This document shows positions 53,611-61,810 of a DNA stretch of 64,000 nucleotides, piece after piece (positions within the stretch are counted from its first letter, which is position 1; each line of letters starts with the position of its first letter). The stretch is from Saccharopolyspora erythraea (GTDB lineage: Bacteria > Actinomycetota > Actinomycetes > Mycobacteriales > Pseudonocardiaceae). The notes beneath the pieces are model-generated. The model ran no database searches, had not been told where the DNA came from, and saw nothing but the letters and a program-made list of their open reading frames with translations. A program made the translations under genes and the position numbers. Location of the stretch: assembly GCF_018141105.1 (NCBI RefSeq), contig NZ_CP054839.1, positions 5,270,001-5,334,000 of the forward strand. The letters are read 5' to 3'.

Positions 53611-56130
53611 TCAGGCGCGGCGCTGCACCGGAATCGGCTGGTCACTTCGAACCTCCGTGGCCGGGTTGCCCGCCCAGCTCCGGTGGCGCGGGACTTCCTC
53701 GCCCTTCATCAGGAAGGAGTCGGCACCGATCACCGAACCGTCGCCCATGGTCGTGCCGTAGTGCACGAGCGTGTTGACGCCGACGGTGCAGCCGGTGCCC
53801 AGCGCGATGCGGTCCATCTTGAACGTGCCGTCCTCCTGCGAGTGGCACTGGATCTTGCTGCCCGGGTTGAGCGAGCAGTCGTCGCCGATGGTCACCAGGG
53901 TCCGCTCGGACAGGTCGCAGCCGTCGTCGAAGACCCGCTTGCCGATCCGCACGCCCATCAGCCGCCACAGCAGGACCTTGAACGGAGTGCCGTTGAAGAA
54001 CGGCAGGTGGGTGATCTGCGGGACCTTCCAGAAGCGTTCGTGCCGCCAGAACCGCTTGTCGTAGATGGAGCAGAACATCGGGCGCAGCGGCAGGAACGCG
54101 ACCACGAGGCGTTCGACGACCACGTAGTAGGCGGTGCTGAACAGGAAGATGAGCGTGGTGGCCAGTGCGATCGCCCACGAGCCAAGCGAGTGATACAGCT
54201 CCGCGGCCGTCGAGGCGAACACCGCCACGGCGAAGAAGTTGAACCACCGCACCAGCAGGCACAGCGCCATGGTGACGATGTTGTGCTTGTTCTTCGCCTT
54301 CAGACGGCGGTCGAACTCCTCACCGGTCTCCATGTGCGCGAAGCTGTTGTCGCGCTGGACGGTGCGCGGGATCTCCATGCTCGGCGAGCCCAGCAGCCCG
54401 ACCCCCTCGCGGACCGTCCCGTCGACCGGGACCAAGACCTTGGTCGCCAGCAGGCAGTCGTCACCGGTCTTGCCCTGCGGCGGGTAGACGATGTGGTTGC
54501 CCAGGAAGTTGTGCGGCCCGATCTCCGTGCTGGACAGCCGGAACGACGTGCTGGAGTACTCGGCGTTGATGATCGAGAGCCCGTCGGCGACCATCGTTCC
54601 CCGGCCGACCGCGCTCAGGTACGGGTTGTCGTGCTTGACCGCCATCCCGAAGTTCGACCCGGTCTGCTCGACGTGCGAGAGGTCGTAGCCGAGGTAGCGC
54701 AGGTAGTGCACGATGTAGGAGCTGTCGCCGAACAGGTGGGTGAAGAACCGGACGTTGGTCATCCGCGTGATCACCCGCTGGGCCCAGTAGTGGAAACCGT
54801 AGAGCCGGTAGGTCCGGTCCGGCTTGACGGCCAGGTTCAGCAGCCGCGGCACCGAGTAGACGAACAGCAGGCCGAAACCCAGCGCGCCGAAGAACAGCAG
54901 CACCGATGCGGCCAGGGCGTCGGCGTAGAACACCCAGTTCGAGAAGGCCAGCGGCCCCGGCTCCAGCAGCGCCCGCAGCTTCGGGACCTCCAGCAGCAGC
55001 ATGACCAAGCCGCCCACGAACAGCGGCAGGAACACCGCCAGCAGGATGCTCAGCTGCACGGCGGAGTAGACGAACCGGCGCAGCGTGCCGCAGGCGACGG
55101 GTTCGACCTCGGGCAGGACCACGTCGGTCGGTCGCGCCGGAGAGCCGTGCCAGCGCTCGCCCGCGGGCACGTTCTGCCCGGAGTGCAGCGCGGAGGCGCG
55201 GCCGAGGTGGCCGCGGTCGCCCACCGAGGTCTCGATGTCCAGCACGGCCTCCTCGCCGACGAAGACCTCGTCGCCCAGGGTGACCGGTCCGGTCTGGATC
55301 AGCCCGGCGTGCGCCCGGTAGCCCAGCAGGTAGGCGTCCTTGCGCACGACCGTGCCCTCACCGATGGCGATCAGGTCGGTGCACACGGGCACGTGGCGGG
55401 ACAGGATCGTCACGCCCCGGCCGATCCGGGCGCCCAGCGCCCGCAGGTAGAGCACGTACAGCGGCGAACCGGCGAACAGCACGATCGGGTTGGACCTGAT
55501 CAGCGTCTTGGCGATCCAGAACCGGATGTAGGCGGGGCTCCAGATGCGGATCCGCTGCTGCTTCCAGCGGCCCACCAGCAGCCACTTGGCCACGATCGGC
55601 AGACAGCACATGGCGGCGAAGCCGGCGGAGCCGAACAGCAGCGAGCGCAGGTAGATGTCGAGCATCGTGGTGCCCTCGGAGATCCATTCGTAGCCGTGGG
55701 CCATGACGAACGCGGCGAGGTAGGTGTAGGCCAGGAACGTCAGGAGCTGCACGGCACCGCAGAACAGGTACTGCACCGTGCCGACCGGCTCGGCGACCTC
55801 GACCGGCGCGGGCGCCGCGGGCTCGGCACGCTCGGGCTCCTCGTCCACCAGCGCGGCGGTCAGGCCCGCGATGGTGGAATGCCCGTAGACGTCCTTCATC
55901 GACACCGACGGCAGGTCGTCGCGCTTGCGGACCCGGGCGCAGAAGCGGGCCATCACCATCGAATCCGCGCCCAGGTCGTCGAAGAAGTGGCTCTCGGGCG
56001 AGACGTGCTCGACGCCCACCACCTCGGCCAGCACCTCGGCGAGCCTGCCCGCGGTGCCTGCCGGGCCTTCCCGGGTGGTCGAGGGTTCGGTCGTCTCGGC
56101 TGTCCGGGCGGTCTGGCTCGCTGGGCTCAT
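53611..56130 (-). CDS. Carrier protein fused to Pls-type NRPS terminal domain
   Basis: An 839-residue membrane protein. Residues ~28-105 are a peptidyl-carrier domain (SHFFDDLGADSMVMARF; phosphopantetheine Ser ~57). The rest matches the terminal domain of epsilon-poly-L-lysine synthetase (Pls/PosA family): pairs of membrane helices (starting ~118, ~365, ~640) alternate with three left-handed beta-helix (hexapeptide) blocks. Examples are ARIGRGVTILSRHVPV, GPVTLGDEVFVGEEAVLDIE, IGDDCSLNPGSKIQ and GDGSVIGADSFLMKG. In Pls this region makes the isopeptide bonds. Here it is split from any adenylation domain, so it must be loaded by the adjacent NRPS. ATG 56130 follows GAGG. First gene of the minus-strand Dap operon, divergent from SbnA. 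Confidence 0.88.
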   Translation of the reverse strand: MSPASQTARTAETTEPSTTREGPAGTAGRLAEVLAEVVGVEHVSPESHFFDDLGADSMVMARFCARVRKRDDLPSVSMKDVYGHSTIAGLTAALVDEEPERAEPAAPAPVEVAEPVGTVQYLFCGAVQLLTFLAYTYLAAFVMAHGYEWISEGTTMLDIYLRSLLFGSAGFAAMCCLPIVAKWLLVGRWKQQRIRIWSPAYIRFWIAKTLIRSNPIVLFAGSPLYVLYLRALGARIGRGVTILSRHVPVCTDLIAIGEGTVVRKDAYLLGYRAHAGLIQTGPVTLGDEVFVGEEAVLDIETSVGDRGHLGRASALHSGQNVPAGERWHGSPARPTDVVLPEVEPVACGTLRRFVYSAVQLSILLAVFLPLFVGGLVMLLLEVPKLRALLEPGPLAFSNWVFYADALAASVLLFFGALGFGLLFVYSVPRLLNLAVKPDRTYRLYGFHYWAQRVITRMTNVRFFTHLFGDSSYIVHYLRYLGYDLSHVEQTGSNFGMAVKHDNPYLSAVGRGTMVADGLSIINAEYSSTSFRLSSTEIGPHNFLGNHIVYPPQGKTGDDCLLATKVLVPVDGTVREGVGLLGSPSMEIPRTVQRDNSFAHMETGEEFDRRLKAKNKHNIVTMALCLLVRWFNFFAVAVFASTAAELYHSLGSWAIALATTLIFLFSTAYYVVVERLVVAFLPLRPMFCSIYDKRFWRHERFWKVPQITHLPFFNGTPFKVLLWRLMGVRIGKRVFDDGCDLSERTLVTIGDDCSLNPGSKIQCHSQEDGTFKMDRIALGTGCTVGVNTLVHYGTTMGDGSVIGADSFLMKGEEVPRHRSWAGNPATEVRSDQPIPVQRRA

Positions 56131-56647
56131 CAGGCAGGTCCTCGCGGTCGCGGTGCGGTGGGGATCGCCGGTCTCCGGCGCTGGTCGTGGTCGTCGGGCC
56201 GCCGGTCCTGGCGGTCTCACCAACGCCTAGAAGCGTGCGCTCCGGGCAGCTCCGCGAACCATCGGGCAGCCCCCACAGTCAACGGGTGCGCGCCCCCGGA
56301 CCGGAGTAGGGACAGCACCCTCGTCCGATAGGGCTACCCGCGGAAATGGCTCCATCGTCCCGAGGAGTGAAGGTCCACTTCGGCCGACCGCGGACGCCTC
56401 TTCAGGCAGGGCTCGGCACCGGACACCGCTGCCGCATGTGGACGTTCGCGCGCGACGCGGGCGCACGCGGGTAGGGCTGTCCCCCGCCGGGGGGTGGGTC
56501 AGACCCGCTCGGGATCCGGGGGTCGGCTCCGGGCGCACGGGGGAACACACCATCGATCCGAAATGCCCGAATGCGGACTCTTCTCGTATGACGCCGCACC
56601 GCCTCGGACGGAGCGGCCGGGTGCGTAGTCGAGAACGAGGAGTCGCC
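56131..56647. other. 517-bp divergent intergenic region of the Dap locus
   Basis: It separates the carrier-Pls gene from the SbnA gene and must contain both promoters. GC stays high and no gene was supported. I looked for an iron box and saw none, unlike the siderophore locus. Near the right end GAGGAG (just before 56648) is the SbnA ribosome site. Confidence 0.5.
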
Positions 56648-57634
56648 ATGCCAGTCATCTCCGGTCCCACGGACTTCAACGAGGAGCAGCTCTACGTCGA
56701 CCTCCGGGCGACCTTCGGGCACAGCATCTTCCTGAAGTGCGAGGGCTTCAACTTCGCCGGCTCGATCAAGCTGAAGGCCGCGACCGAGATGGTGGAGGCC
56801 GCGGAGCGGGAGGGCACCCTCAAGCCGGGGTCGGTCCTGGTCGAGTCCTCCTCCGGCAACCTGGGCGTCGCGCTGAGCATGATCGCGGCGAGCAGGGGAT
56901 ACCGCTTCGTGTGCGTGACCGATCCCCGCTGCAACCTGGCGACCCGGCGGATGATGGAGGCCCTGGGCAGCCAGGTCCACATCGTCTCCGAACCGGACGC
57001 CACCGGCGGCTACCTGGCGGCGCGCATCAACTACGTCCGCGCGCTGTGCGCCTCCGACGAGAAGTACGTGTGGCTCAACCAGTACAGCAACCCGGCCAAC
57101 TGGCGGTCGCACTACCGCACGACCGCGCCCGCCATCGCCCGCGAGTTCCCGAACCTGGACGTCCTGTTCGTCGGGGCGGGCACGACCGGGACGCTGATGG
57201 GCTGCGCCCGCTACTTCCGCGAGTGGCATCCGTCGGTGCGGATCGTGGCCGTCGACGCCGTCGGCTCGGTGACCTTCGGCGGCCCTCCCGGCCGCCGGAT
57301 GATCCCCGGCCTGGGCACCAACGTCCGCCCGCCGATGCTGGACGAGAGCTACGTCGACGACGTGGTGCGCGTCGAGGAGCCCGACACCGTCCGCGCCTGC
57401 CACCGGCTGGCCAGGAGCGGCTTCATGTTCGGCGGCTCCACCGGCACGGTCGTCAGCGGAGCGACGCGGTGGCTGGACGAGCAGGACGGCCGCGACCTGA
57501 CCACGGTGGCCATCGCCCCGGACCTGGGCGAGCGCTACCTGGACACCGTGTACCAGACCAACTGGCTGCAGGACCTCTACGGCGACGACATCCTCGACGA
57601 GGAGGTGGTGGGCGTCGGTTCGCACGCGGCCTGA
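56648..57634 (+). CDS. sbnA: SbnA-like PLP synthase of 2,3-diaminopropionate synthesis
   Basis: A 328-residue fold-type II PLP enzyme of the cysteine-synthase family, SbnA type. It would join O-phospho-L-serine and glutamate to N-(2-amino-2-carboxyethyl)-glutamate, the SbnB substrate. Visible are the PLP lysine in FAGSIKLKAATEM, VESSSGNLGVALSM and the phosphate loop VGAGTTGTLMGCARYF. FMFGGSTGTVVSGA completes the set. It lacks the features of housekeeping CysK. ATG 56648 follows GAGGAG. It is transcribed away from the NRPS operon and ends in a strong terminator, so supply of Dap may be controlled separately from assembly. Confidence 0.88.
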   Translation: MPVISGPTDFNEEQLYVDLRATFGHSIFLKCEGFNFAGSIKLKAATEMVEAAEREGTLKPGSVLVESSSGNLGVALSMIAASRGYRFVCVTDPRCNLATRRMMEALGSQVHIVSEPDATGGYLAARINYVRALCASDEKYVWLNQYSNPANWRSHYRTTAPAIAREFPNLDVLFVGAGTTGTLMGCARYFREWHPSVRIVAVDAVGSVTFGGPPGRRMIPGLGTNVRPPMLDESYVDDVVRVEEPDTVRACHRLARSGFMFGGSTGTVVSGATRWLDEQDGRDLTTVAIAPDLGERYLDTVYQTNWLQDLYGDDILDEEVVGVGSHAA

Positions 57635-57681
57635 CCGTCCGGGCCGGACAGCCGACAACAGCACAGCAGCCGACGCACCCA

Positions 57682-57713
57682 GGAAACGCCGCCCCCGCCG
57701 GGGCGGCGTTTCC
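57682..57713. terminator. Perfect 14-bp bidirectional hairpin terminator
   Basis: GGAAACGCCGCCCC (57682-57695) is exactly complementary to 57700-57713 around CGCC. It lies 48 bp after the SbnA stop and 11 bp before the stop of the convergent DUF305 gene, so it can end both transcripts. Confidence 0.8.
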
Positions 57714-57723
57714 GCGTCGTGGG

Positions 57724-58413
57724 TCAGTTCGGTGTGGGCAGTTGCTCGGCTCCGCGGTCCTGGAGGAGTTGCGCCATGGTCGCGATTTCCTGGCCCTGCT
57801 GCTGGATCATGTGCTGTGCGAGCTCGCGGACCTGGGGCGTGGCGGCCCGGTCCACCGCTTCCCGCAGCATTGGCAGGCCGCTCTGGTGGTGGCGGACCAT
57901 GAGCTGAAGGAAGAAGGTGTCGAACTCGGCGCCCGTGGCGGCCCGCAGCCTGTCCACCTCCGCTGGGGAGGCCATTCCCGGCATCAGCCCGGGCGCTCCC
58001 GGTGTCCCGCCGTGGGGCGACGACTCCGGGGCCTGGCCGTGAGCGGCGTGCCCGCCCTGTGGATCCATCCACGCCATGTGGTGCCCGCCGGGCGGGGTCT
58101 CCGGCTGGTTCCAGAGCTGCAGCCAGCCCCGCATCCGTCCGGCCTGCTCCAGTTCGGAGGTCTCGATCTCGACCGCCAGCGCCCGGACCGCCGGGTCCGC
58201 GCTCCGCTCGCGCGCCAGGCCCGCCATCTCGGCGGCCTGCGCGTGGTGGGCGCTCATGTCCTGCGAGAAACCGATGTCGACCGGGCCGGGTCGCGGGTCC
58301 TCCTCACGGTCCGGGGTGGCGAGCAGGAGCGCCCCGGCGGCGACCAGCAGTCCCGCCGAGACGCACAGGGCGAGCACGAGGACCGACCGCAGCGCGGGAC
58401 CGCGCGCCGACAT
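57724..58413 (-). CDS. DUF305 exported protein
   Basis: A 229-residue protein with an N-terminal signal/anchor helix (SVLVLALCVSAGLLVAAGAL) and a duplicated ferritin-like four-helix DUF305 pattern: FSQDMSAHHAQAAEMAGLA and FFLQLMVRHHQSGLPMLREA. Between the halves is a His/Met/Gly-rich loop (HHMAWMDPQGGHAAHG). DUF305 proteins often sit with copper genes; the Met/His pairs could bind metal. The location upstream of CopD-CtaG and CopC genes fits a role in periplasmic copper handling. ATG 58413 is preceded by GGGGGAAG at a slightly long distance; GTG two codons earlier is an alternative. Confidence 0.82.
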   Translation of the reverse strand: MSARGPALRSVLVLALCVSAGLLVAAGALLLATPDREEDPRPGPVDIGFSQDMSAHHAQAAEMAGLARERSADPAVRALAVEIETSELEQAGRMRGWLQLWNQPETPPGGHHMAWMDPQGGHAAHGQAPESSPHGGTPGAPGLMPGMASPAEVDRLRAATGAEFDTFFLQLMVRHHQSGLPMLREAVDRAATPQVRELAQHMIQQQGQEIATMAQLLQDRGAEQLPTPN

Positions 58414-58529
58414 GACCACACCACTTCCCCCGGCTGTTGGCACCTGTGGTGGGAGCGGCTCCGCCCGCTCCGAGGCCCGCTGACCGTGGTACCACGCGGA
58501 GTGCGGGGCCGCCACGCGTGTGGAGCCGG

Positions 58530-60476
58530 TCAGCGTGCGCCGCCACGCTCCTCGCCGCCGTGCAACAGAACGGTCGCCGACATCGCGAGGAGCACGCCCG
58601 CGGCGCCCACCGCGAGCACGCCACCGGTGTGCTGGCTGACGAGCACGTCGGGCATCCACGGCAGTTCCAGACCGCGGTAGAACTGCTCTCCGATCGGCGT
58701 CGCGGTCCGCGTCAGCGACACGCCGAAGGCGGCCAGACCCCCGCCCGCCACGAAGGCCGCCGCGACCCGCGAGCCCGCCGTGGCTTCGGACGGCACCGGG
58801 TCGACTCCCAGCACGGACCAGTAGAACAGCCAGCCCGCGCACAGGAACCCCACACGCGCGACGGGCTGCAACCAGTACTCGTACAGGCCCGCCTCCAGGA
58901 CTCCGGAGAAGTACAGGCCGAAGAAACCCAGCACCAGCACCACCGCGGCGACCAGGGGCTCGGTGAGAAACCGCGCCGTGCGCGTTCGCCAGACGGCCCG
59001 CCCCCACTCCCGGGGCCCGGGAAGGGCTCCGCCCGGGATCGTCGTCCGCTCCAGCAGTCGCACGGGGCAGCCGAGCGCCAGCAGCGCCGGTGCCACGACG
59101 GCGAGCAGCAGCAGTCCACCGGCCAGCGCGCTCGGCACCGATGGCAGGTAGCGGGCGAAGCCCGACGACGTCGTCAGCAGGAGGACACCGCACCCGCACG
59201 CGAAGGCAGCGGTTCTGCCCTTCGGCCACCGCCCGCCGACGGCACGCACGCGGCGGACGCCCCGGCCGTAGGCGACGGCCATCGCCAGGGCGAGCACCGC
59301 GCAGACCAGGTCGACGCGCCAGTCGACGGCGAACCGCAACGGGGTGGGCGGTCCGCCCACGACGAAACCGAGGAACAGTTCCTCCCGCGTGGTCTCGCCA
59401 CCGAGGGCGGGCGGAGCCGTGCGGCCGAGCGAGACCGCGATGCCGACCGTGCACAGCATCAGCAGCACCTCCACCGCCCCGAGCCGCAACAGCGCGGCCG
59501 GGCGGCCGCCCGCCACCGCGGCCACCACACGTCTGCGCTGGAGGTACCCGATGAGGCCGAGCACCAGCAGCGCGGCGGTCTTGGCCAGCACCAGCAGCCC
59601 GTAGGCGGTGCTCAACAGCTCGGTCGCGGGCAGTCTGGTCAGCGCGTTGACCGCTCCGGTCCCGGCGAGCGCGACCCAGCACACCAGCGCCAGACCGGAG
59701 AACCGGCGTGTGGCCGCCGCGAGGTGCCCGCCGCGCCGTGCCGCGTGGGTCAGCAGCGCGACGAGCCCGCCCACCCAGAGCGACGCCGCGAGCAGGTGCT
59801 GGAGCAGGCTCGCGGTGGCGATGTCGTGCGCACCGCTGCTCGCCGAATGGCCCGTCACCCCGATCGGCAGCAGCCCGCCCATCGCCAGCACGAGCAGCCA
59901 GGCGGTGCGCCCCCACGAGCGGGCCGTCCAGCACCCCGCAGCGACCACCAACGCGACCACCGCCGTGGCGGCCCACGCCCGGGACTGCTCGAGCGTGCCC
60001 ACGAGACCGACGAGCACACCCGTGCGAACCAGCTCGCCCGGCGGGCGCCCCACCGCGTCGGCGGCGAGCAGGGGTGCCATCGTGGCGGCACCGGCGAACC
60101 ACACCACCGCCGCCCACCCGGCGGCCCGCACCGCCGCGCGCCCGTCCGCGCCGAGCGCGCGGCCGTAGCCCCACGCGGTGGCGAACCCGGCGGACCAGAG
60201 GAATCCGATGCACAGCGCCGCGGCGACGTCCGCGAAAACCTTCACCACCGGCAGGCCGTAGCGCGTCGGCGCACCGGCCTCGGGCAGTCCCAGCCCGGCC
60301 TGCTGCTCGGAGGAGACCGCGACCAACCCGGCGGCCAGCAACGCGGCCAGGCCCGCGCCGATCGCCACCAACACGGCGAGGACGAGTGCGGGTGCTCCCG
60401 GACCGGCGGGTTCAGCGCGGCGGGACGGGCGCGGCCCGGACGCCCCGCGGTCCTCGGGTGACGGCTTCGAAGCCAT
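58530..60476 (-). CDS. CopD-CtaG fusion membrane protein
   Basis: A 648-residue membrane protein with about 16 helices. The first ~330 residues are a CopD-type copper-resistance domain (LLQHLLAASLWVGGLVALLTH with its conserved His, then LATELLSTAYGLLVLAKTAA-like, LVLGLIGYLQRR). The C-terminal half is a CtaG/caa3 assembly-type domain (FVVGGPPTPLRFAVDWRVD; YLPSVPSALAGG; HTGGVLAVGAAG). Such fusions are common in actinobacteria and are thought to bring copper across or into the membrane for cytochrome oxidase assembly. It is divergent from CopC and 116 bp upstream of the DUF305 gene on the same strand. ATG 60476 follows GGCGGGAAC; the longer frame to 60518 lacks a ribosome site. Confidence 0.88.
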   Translation of the reverse strand: MASKPSPEDRGASGPRPSRRAEPAGPGAPALVLAVLVAIGAGLAALLAAGLVAVSSEQQAGLGLPEAGAPTRYGLPVVKVFADVAAALCIGFLWSAGFATAWGYGRALGADGRAAVRAAGWAAVVWFAGAATMAPLLAADAVGRPPGELVRTGVLVGLVGTLEQSRAWAATAVVALVVAAGCWTARSWGRTAWLLVLAMGGLLPIGVTGHSASSGAHDIATASLLQHLLAASLWVGGLVALLTHAARRGGHLAAATRRFSGLALVCWVALAGTGAVNALTRLPATELLSTAYGLLVLAKTAALLVLGLIGYLQRRRVVAAVAGGRPAALLRLGAVEVLLMLCTVGIAVSLGRTAPPALGGETTREELFLGFVVGGPPTPLRFAVDWRVDLVCAVLALAMAVAYGRGVRRVRAVGGRWPKGRTAAFACGCGVLLLTTSSGFARYLPSVPSALAGGLLLLAVVAPALLALGCPVRLLERTTIPGGALPGPREWGRAVWRTRTARFLTEPLVAAVVLVLGFFGLYFSGVLEAGLYEYWLQPVARVGFLCAGWLFYWSVLGVDPVPSEATAGSRVAAAFVAGGGLAAFGVSLTRTATPIGEQFYRGLELPWMPDVLVSQHTGGVLAVGAAGVLLAMSATVLLHGGEERGGAR

Positions 60477-60579
60477 GTTCCCGCCTGGTGGCATTGCCCA
60501 CCGCCTCCGGCGAACCACGAGTCGAGGGATCGGATTCGCGTTGTCCTGACAGGAGAATGCCGCAACCGGGACGCGGACC

Positions 60580-60585
60580 TACTAT
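60580..60585 (+). promoter_or_regulatory. Candidate -10 box (TACTAT) of the CopC gene
   Basis: TACTAT in the 162-bp divergent CopD-CtaG/CopC gap fits the actinobacterial -10 pattern TAnnnT. It would start transcription about 45 bp before the CopC ATG. No good -35 was recognised. Confidence 0.35.
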
Positions 60586-60638
60586 GCACGCAGCGGGGCG
60601 ACGGCGCCCACCGGGCCGCCCCGCGGATGGGAGCCGGT

Positions 60639-61244
60639 ATGGGCCCGCGCACTCGCCAGGAACACGGCCGCAGGGGACTTTCGGCCCTGCCGCGCACGGC
60701 GCTGCTGTGGGCGTTTTCCGCTCTCGGCCTGATGGTCTTGCTTCCGCTGCCCGCCGCCGCGCACACCGCGCTCCTGGAAAGCTCGCCCGCCGACGGCGCC
60801 ACGCTCCAGCAGGCCCCCGCCGAGGCGTGGCTGCGCCTGAGCGACCCGATCGACCCGAACCTGGTCACGGTGACGCTGACGGGTGCCGACGGCAGGCAGC
60901 TCCCGCTGCCGCCACCGACCGCGCGGGACACCACGCTGACACAACCGCTTCCGCACCTGGACAACGGCCGCTACGCGCTGGCCTACCGCATCGTGTCCGC
61001 CGACGGCCACCCGGTCACCGGCGCCATCACCTTCACCCTCGACGCTCCGCTGCCGAACACGACGCCGACGCCGATGCCGACGTCGGCGCCGGCTCCGGCG
61101 AACCAGCCACCGCCGGCCGACACGCCGCAGCCCGCGGCCGAAGACGGCAGCGCGGCGCTGTGGTGGGCCGGTGGCGGCGCGGTCGCCGTCGTCCTGGTGG
61201 CCGTCGCCGCGGCGGCCGTCCGGTACCTGGGGCGCCAGCGCTGA
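60639..61244 (+). CDS. copC: CopC-domain copper-binding protein, membrane-anchored
   Basis: A 201-residue exported protein. The signal peptide ends at PLPAAA|H, leaving an N-terminal histidine (HTALLESSPADGATL), which is the known Cu(II) ligand of CopC proteins. The beta-sandwich follows (EAWLRLSDPIDPNLVTVTL; YRIVSADGHPVTGAITFTL, containing the second His/Asp region). Then comes a Pro/Thr-rich linker and a C-terminal membrane helix (ALWWAGGGAVAVVLVAVAAA). ATG 60639 has GGGAG 5 nt upstream and is preferred over ATG 60627. It is divergent from the CopD-CtaG gene, its usual partner. Confidence 0.9.
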   Translation: MGPRTRQEHGRRGLSALPRTALLWAFSALGLMVLLPLPAAAHTALLESSPADGATLQQAPAEAWLRLSDPIDPNLVTVTLTGADGRQLPLPPPTARDTTLTQPLPHLDNGRYALAYRIVSADGHPVTGAITFTLDAPLPNTTPTPMPTSAPAPANQPPPADTPQPAAEDGSAALWWAGGGAVAVVLVAVAAAAVRYLGRQR

Positions 61245-61248
61245 CGGC

Positions 61249-61530
61249 TCAGCGGAAGACGATGATCGCCACGCCGGCCAACGCCAGGGCGACCCCCGCC
61301 CAGGCGCAGTGCTGCATCGGCACTCCGAAGAAGCGGTGGTGGTCGTGGTCGCGGTTGAGCGCTTTGCCCACGACCCGCACGACGGCGCCGCCGACCAGGA
61401 ACCCGATCACCAGGCCGATGTCCTGGGCGAGCAGCGAGCCGCCGAACAGCTGACCGAGCACGGCGCCGACCCCGACGCCCAGGCCCATCAGCGGGAGCAC
61501 GAGGATGCCCCAGCCGTACCAGATGATCAC
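61249..61530 (-). CDS. Small membrane protein of unknown function
   Basis: A 93-residue protein with three hydrophobic segments (ILVLPLMGLGVGVGAVLGQL, IGLVIGFLVGGAVVRVVG, AWAGVALALAGVAIIVF) and a hydrophilic His/Asp loop (NRDHDHHRFFG). GTG 61530 has GGAGG ~10 nt upstream. It resembles short proteins annotated only as hypothetical. Its stop is 4 bp from the CopC stop (convergent). The His/Asp loop is suggestive beside copper genes, but that is speculation. Confidence 0.6.
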   Translation of the reverse strand: MIIWYGWGILVLPLMGLGVGVGAVLGQLFGGSLLAQDIGLVIGFLVGGAVVRVVGKALNRDHDHHRFFGVPMQHCAWAGVALALAGVAIIVFR

Positions 61531-61810
61531 GGATCCACCTCCGAGGGACCGGACACCGAGCCGTCGCGCGGCGACGCGCGCCGAGCGGCGCCGGAATCGA
61601 CTTCCGCGGCGTCAGTATCGCGTCTCCCGATCACCCGGGTGAGCGCTTTGACGCAACGGACCGGAACGCGGTTTCCGCGGTCCTGGCGGCAAATCCACCT
61701 GAACGAGACCACCCACCCCGAGTGATCGACGCGTGGCGACCGGTGGCGGACCGTGTTGTGATCGTCCTGGCCGTCGCGCAGGGCCGGTGGTCGACCGACG
61801 GGAGGCTCCG

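Noticed and set aside
48121-57634. Staphyloferrin-type siderophore pathway suggested by SbnA/SbnB
   Set aside because: No NIS (IucA/IucC-like) synthetase and no iron box in the locus; Dap here more likely feeds the one-module NRPS.
57724-60213. 829-codon minus-strand frame joining DUF305 to upstream sequence
   Set aside because: Only the last 229 codons are the DUF305 gene; the upstream part is an alternative frame of the CopD-CtaG gene, and a good start exists at 58413.
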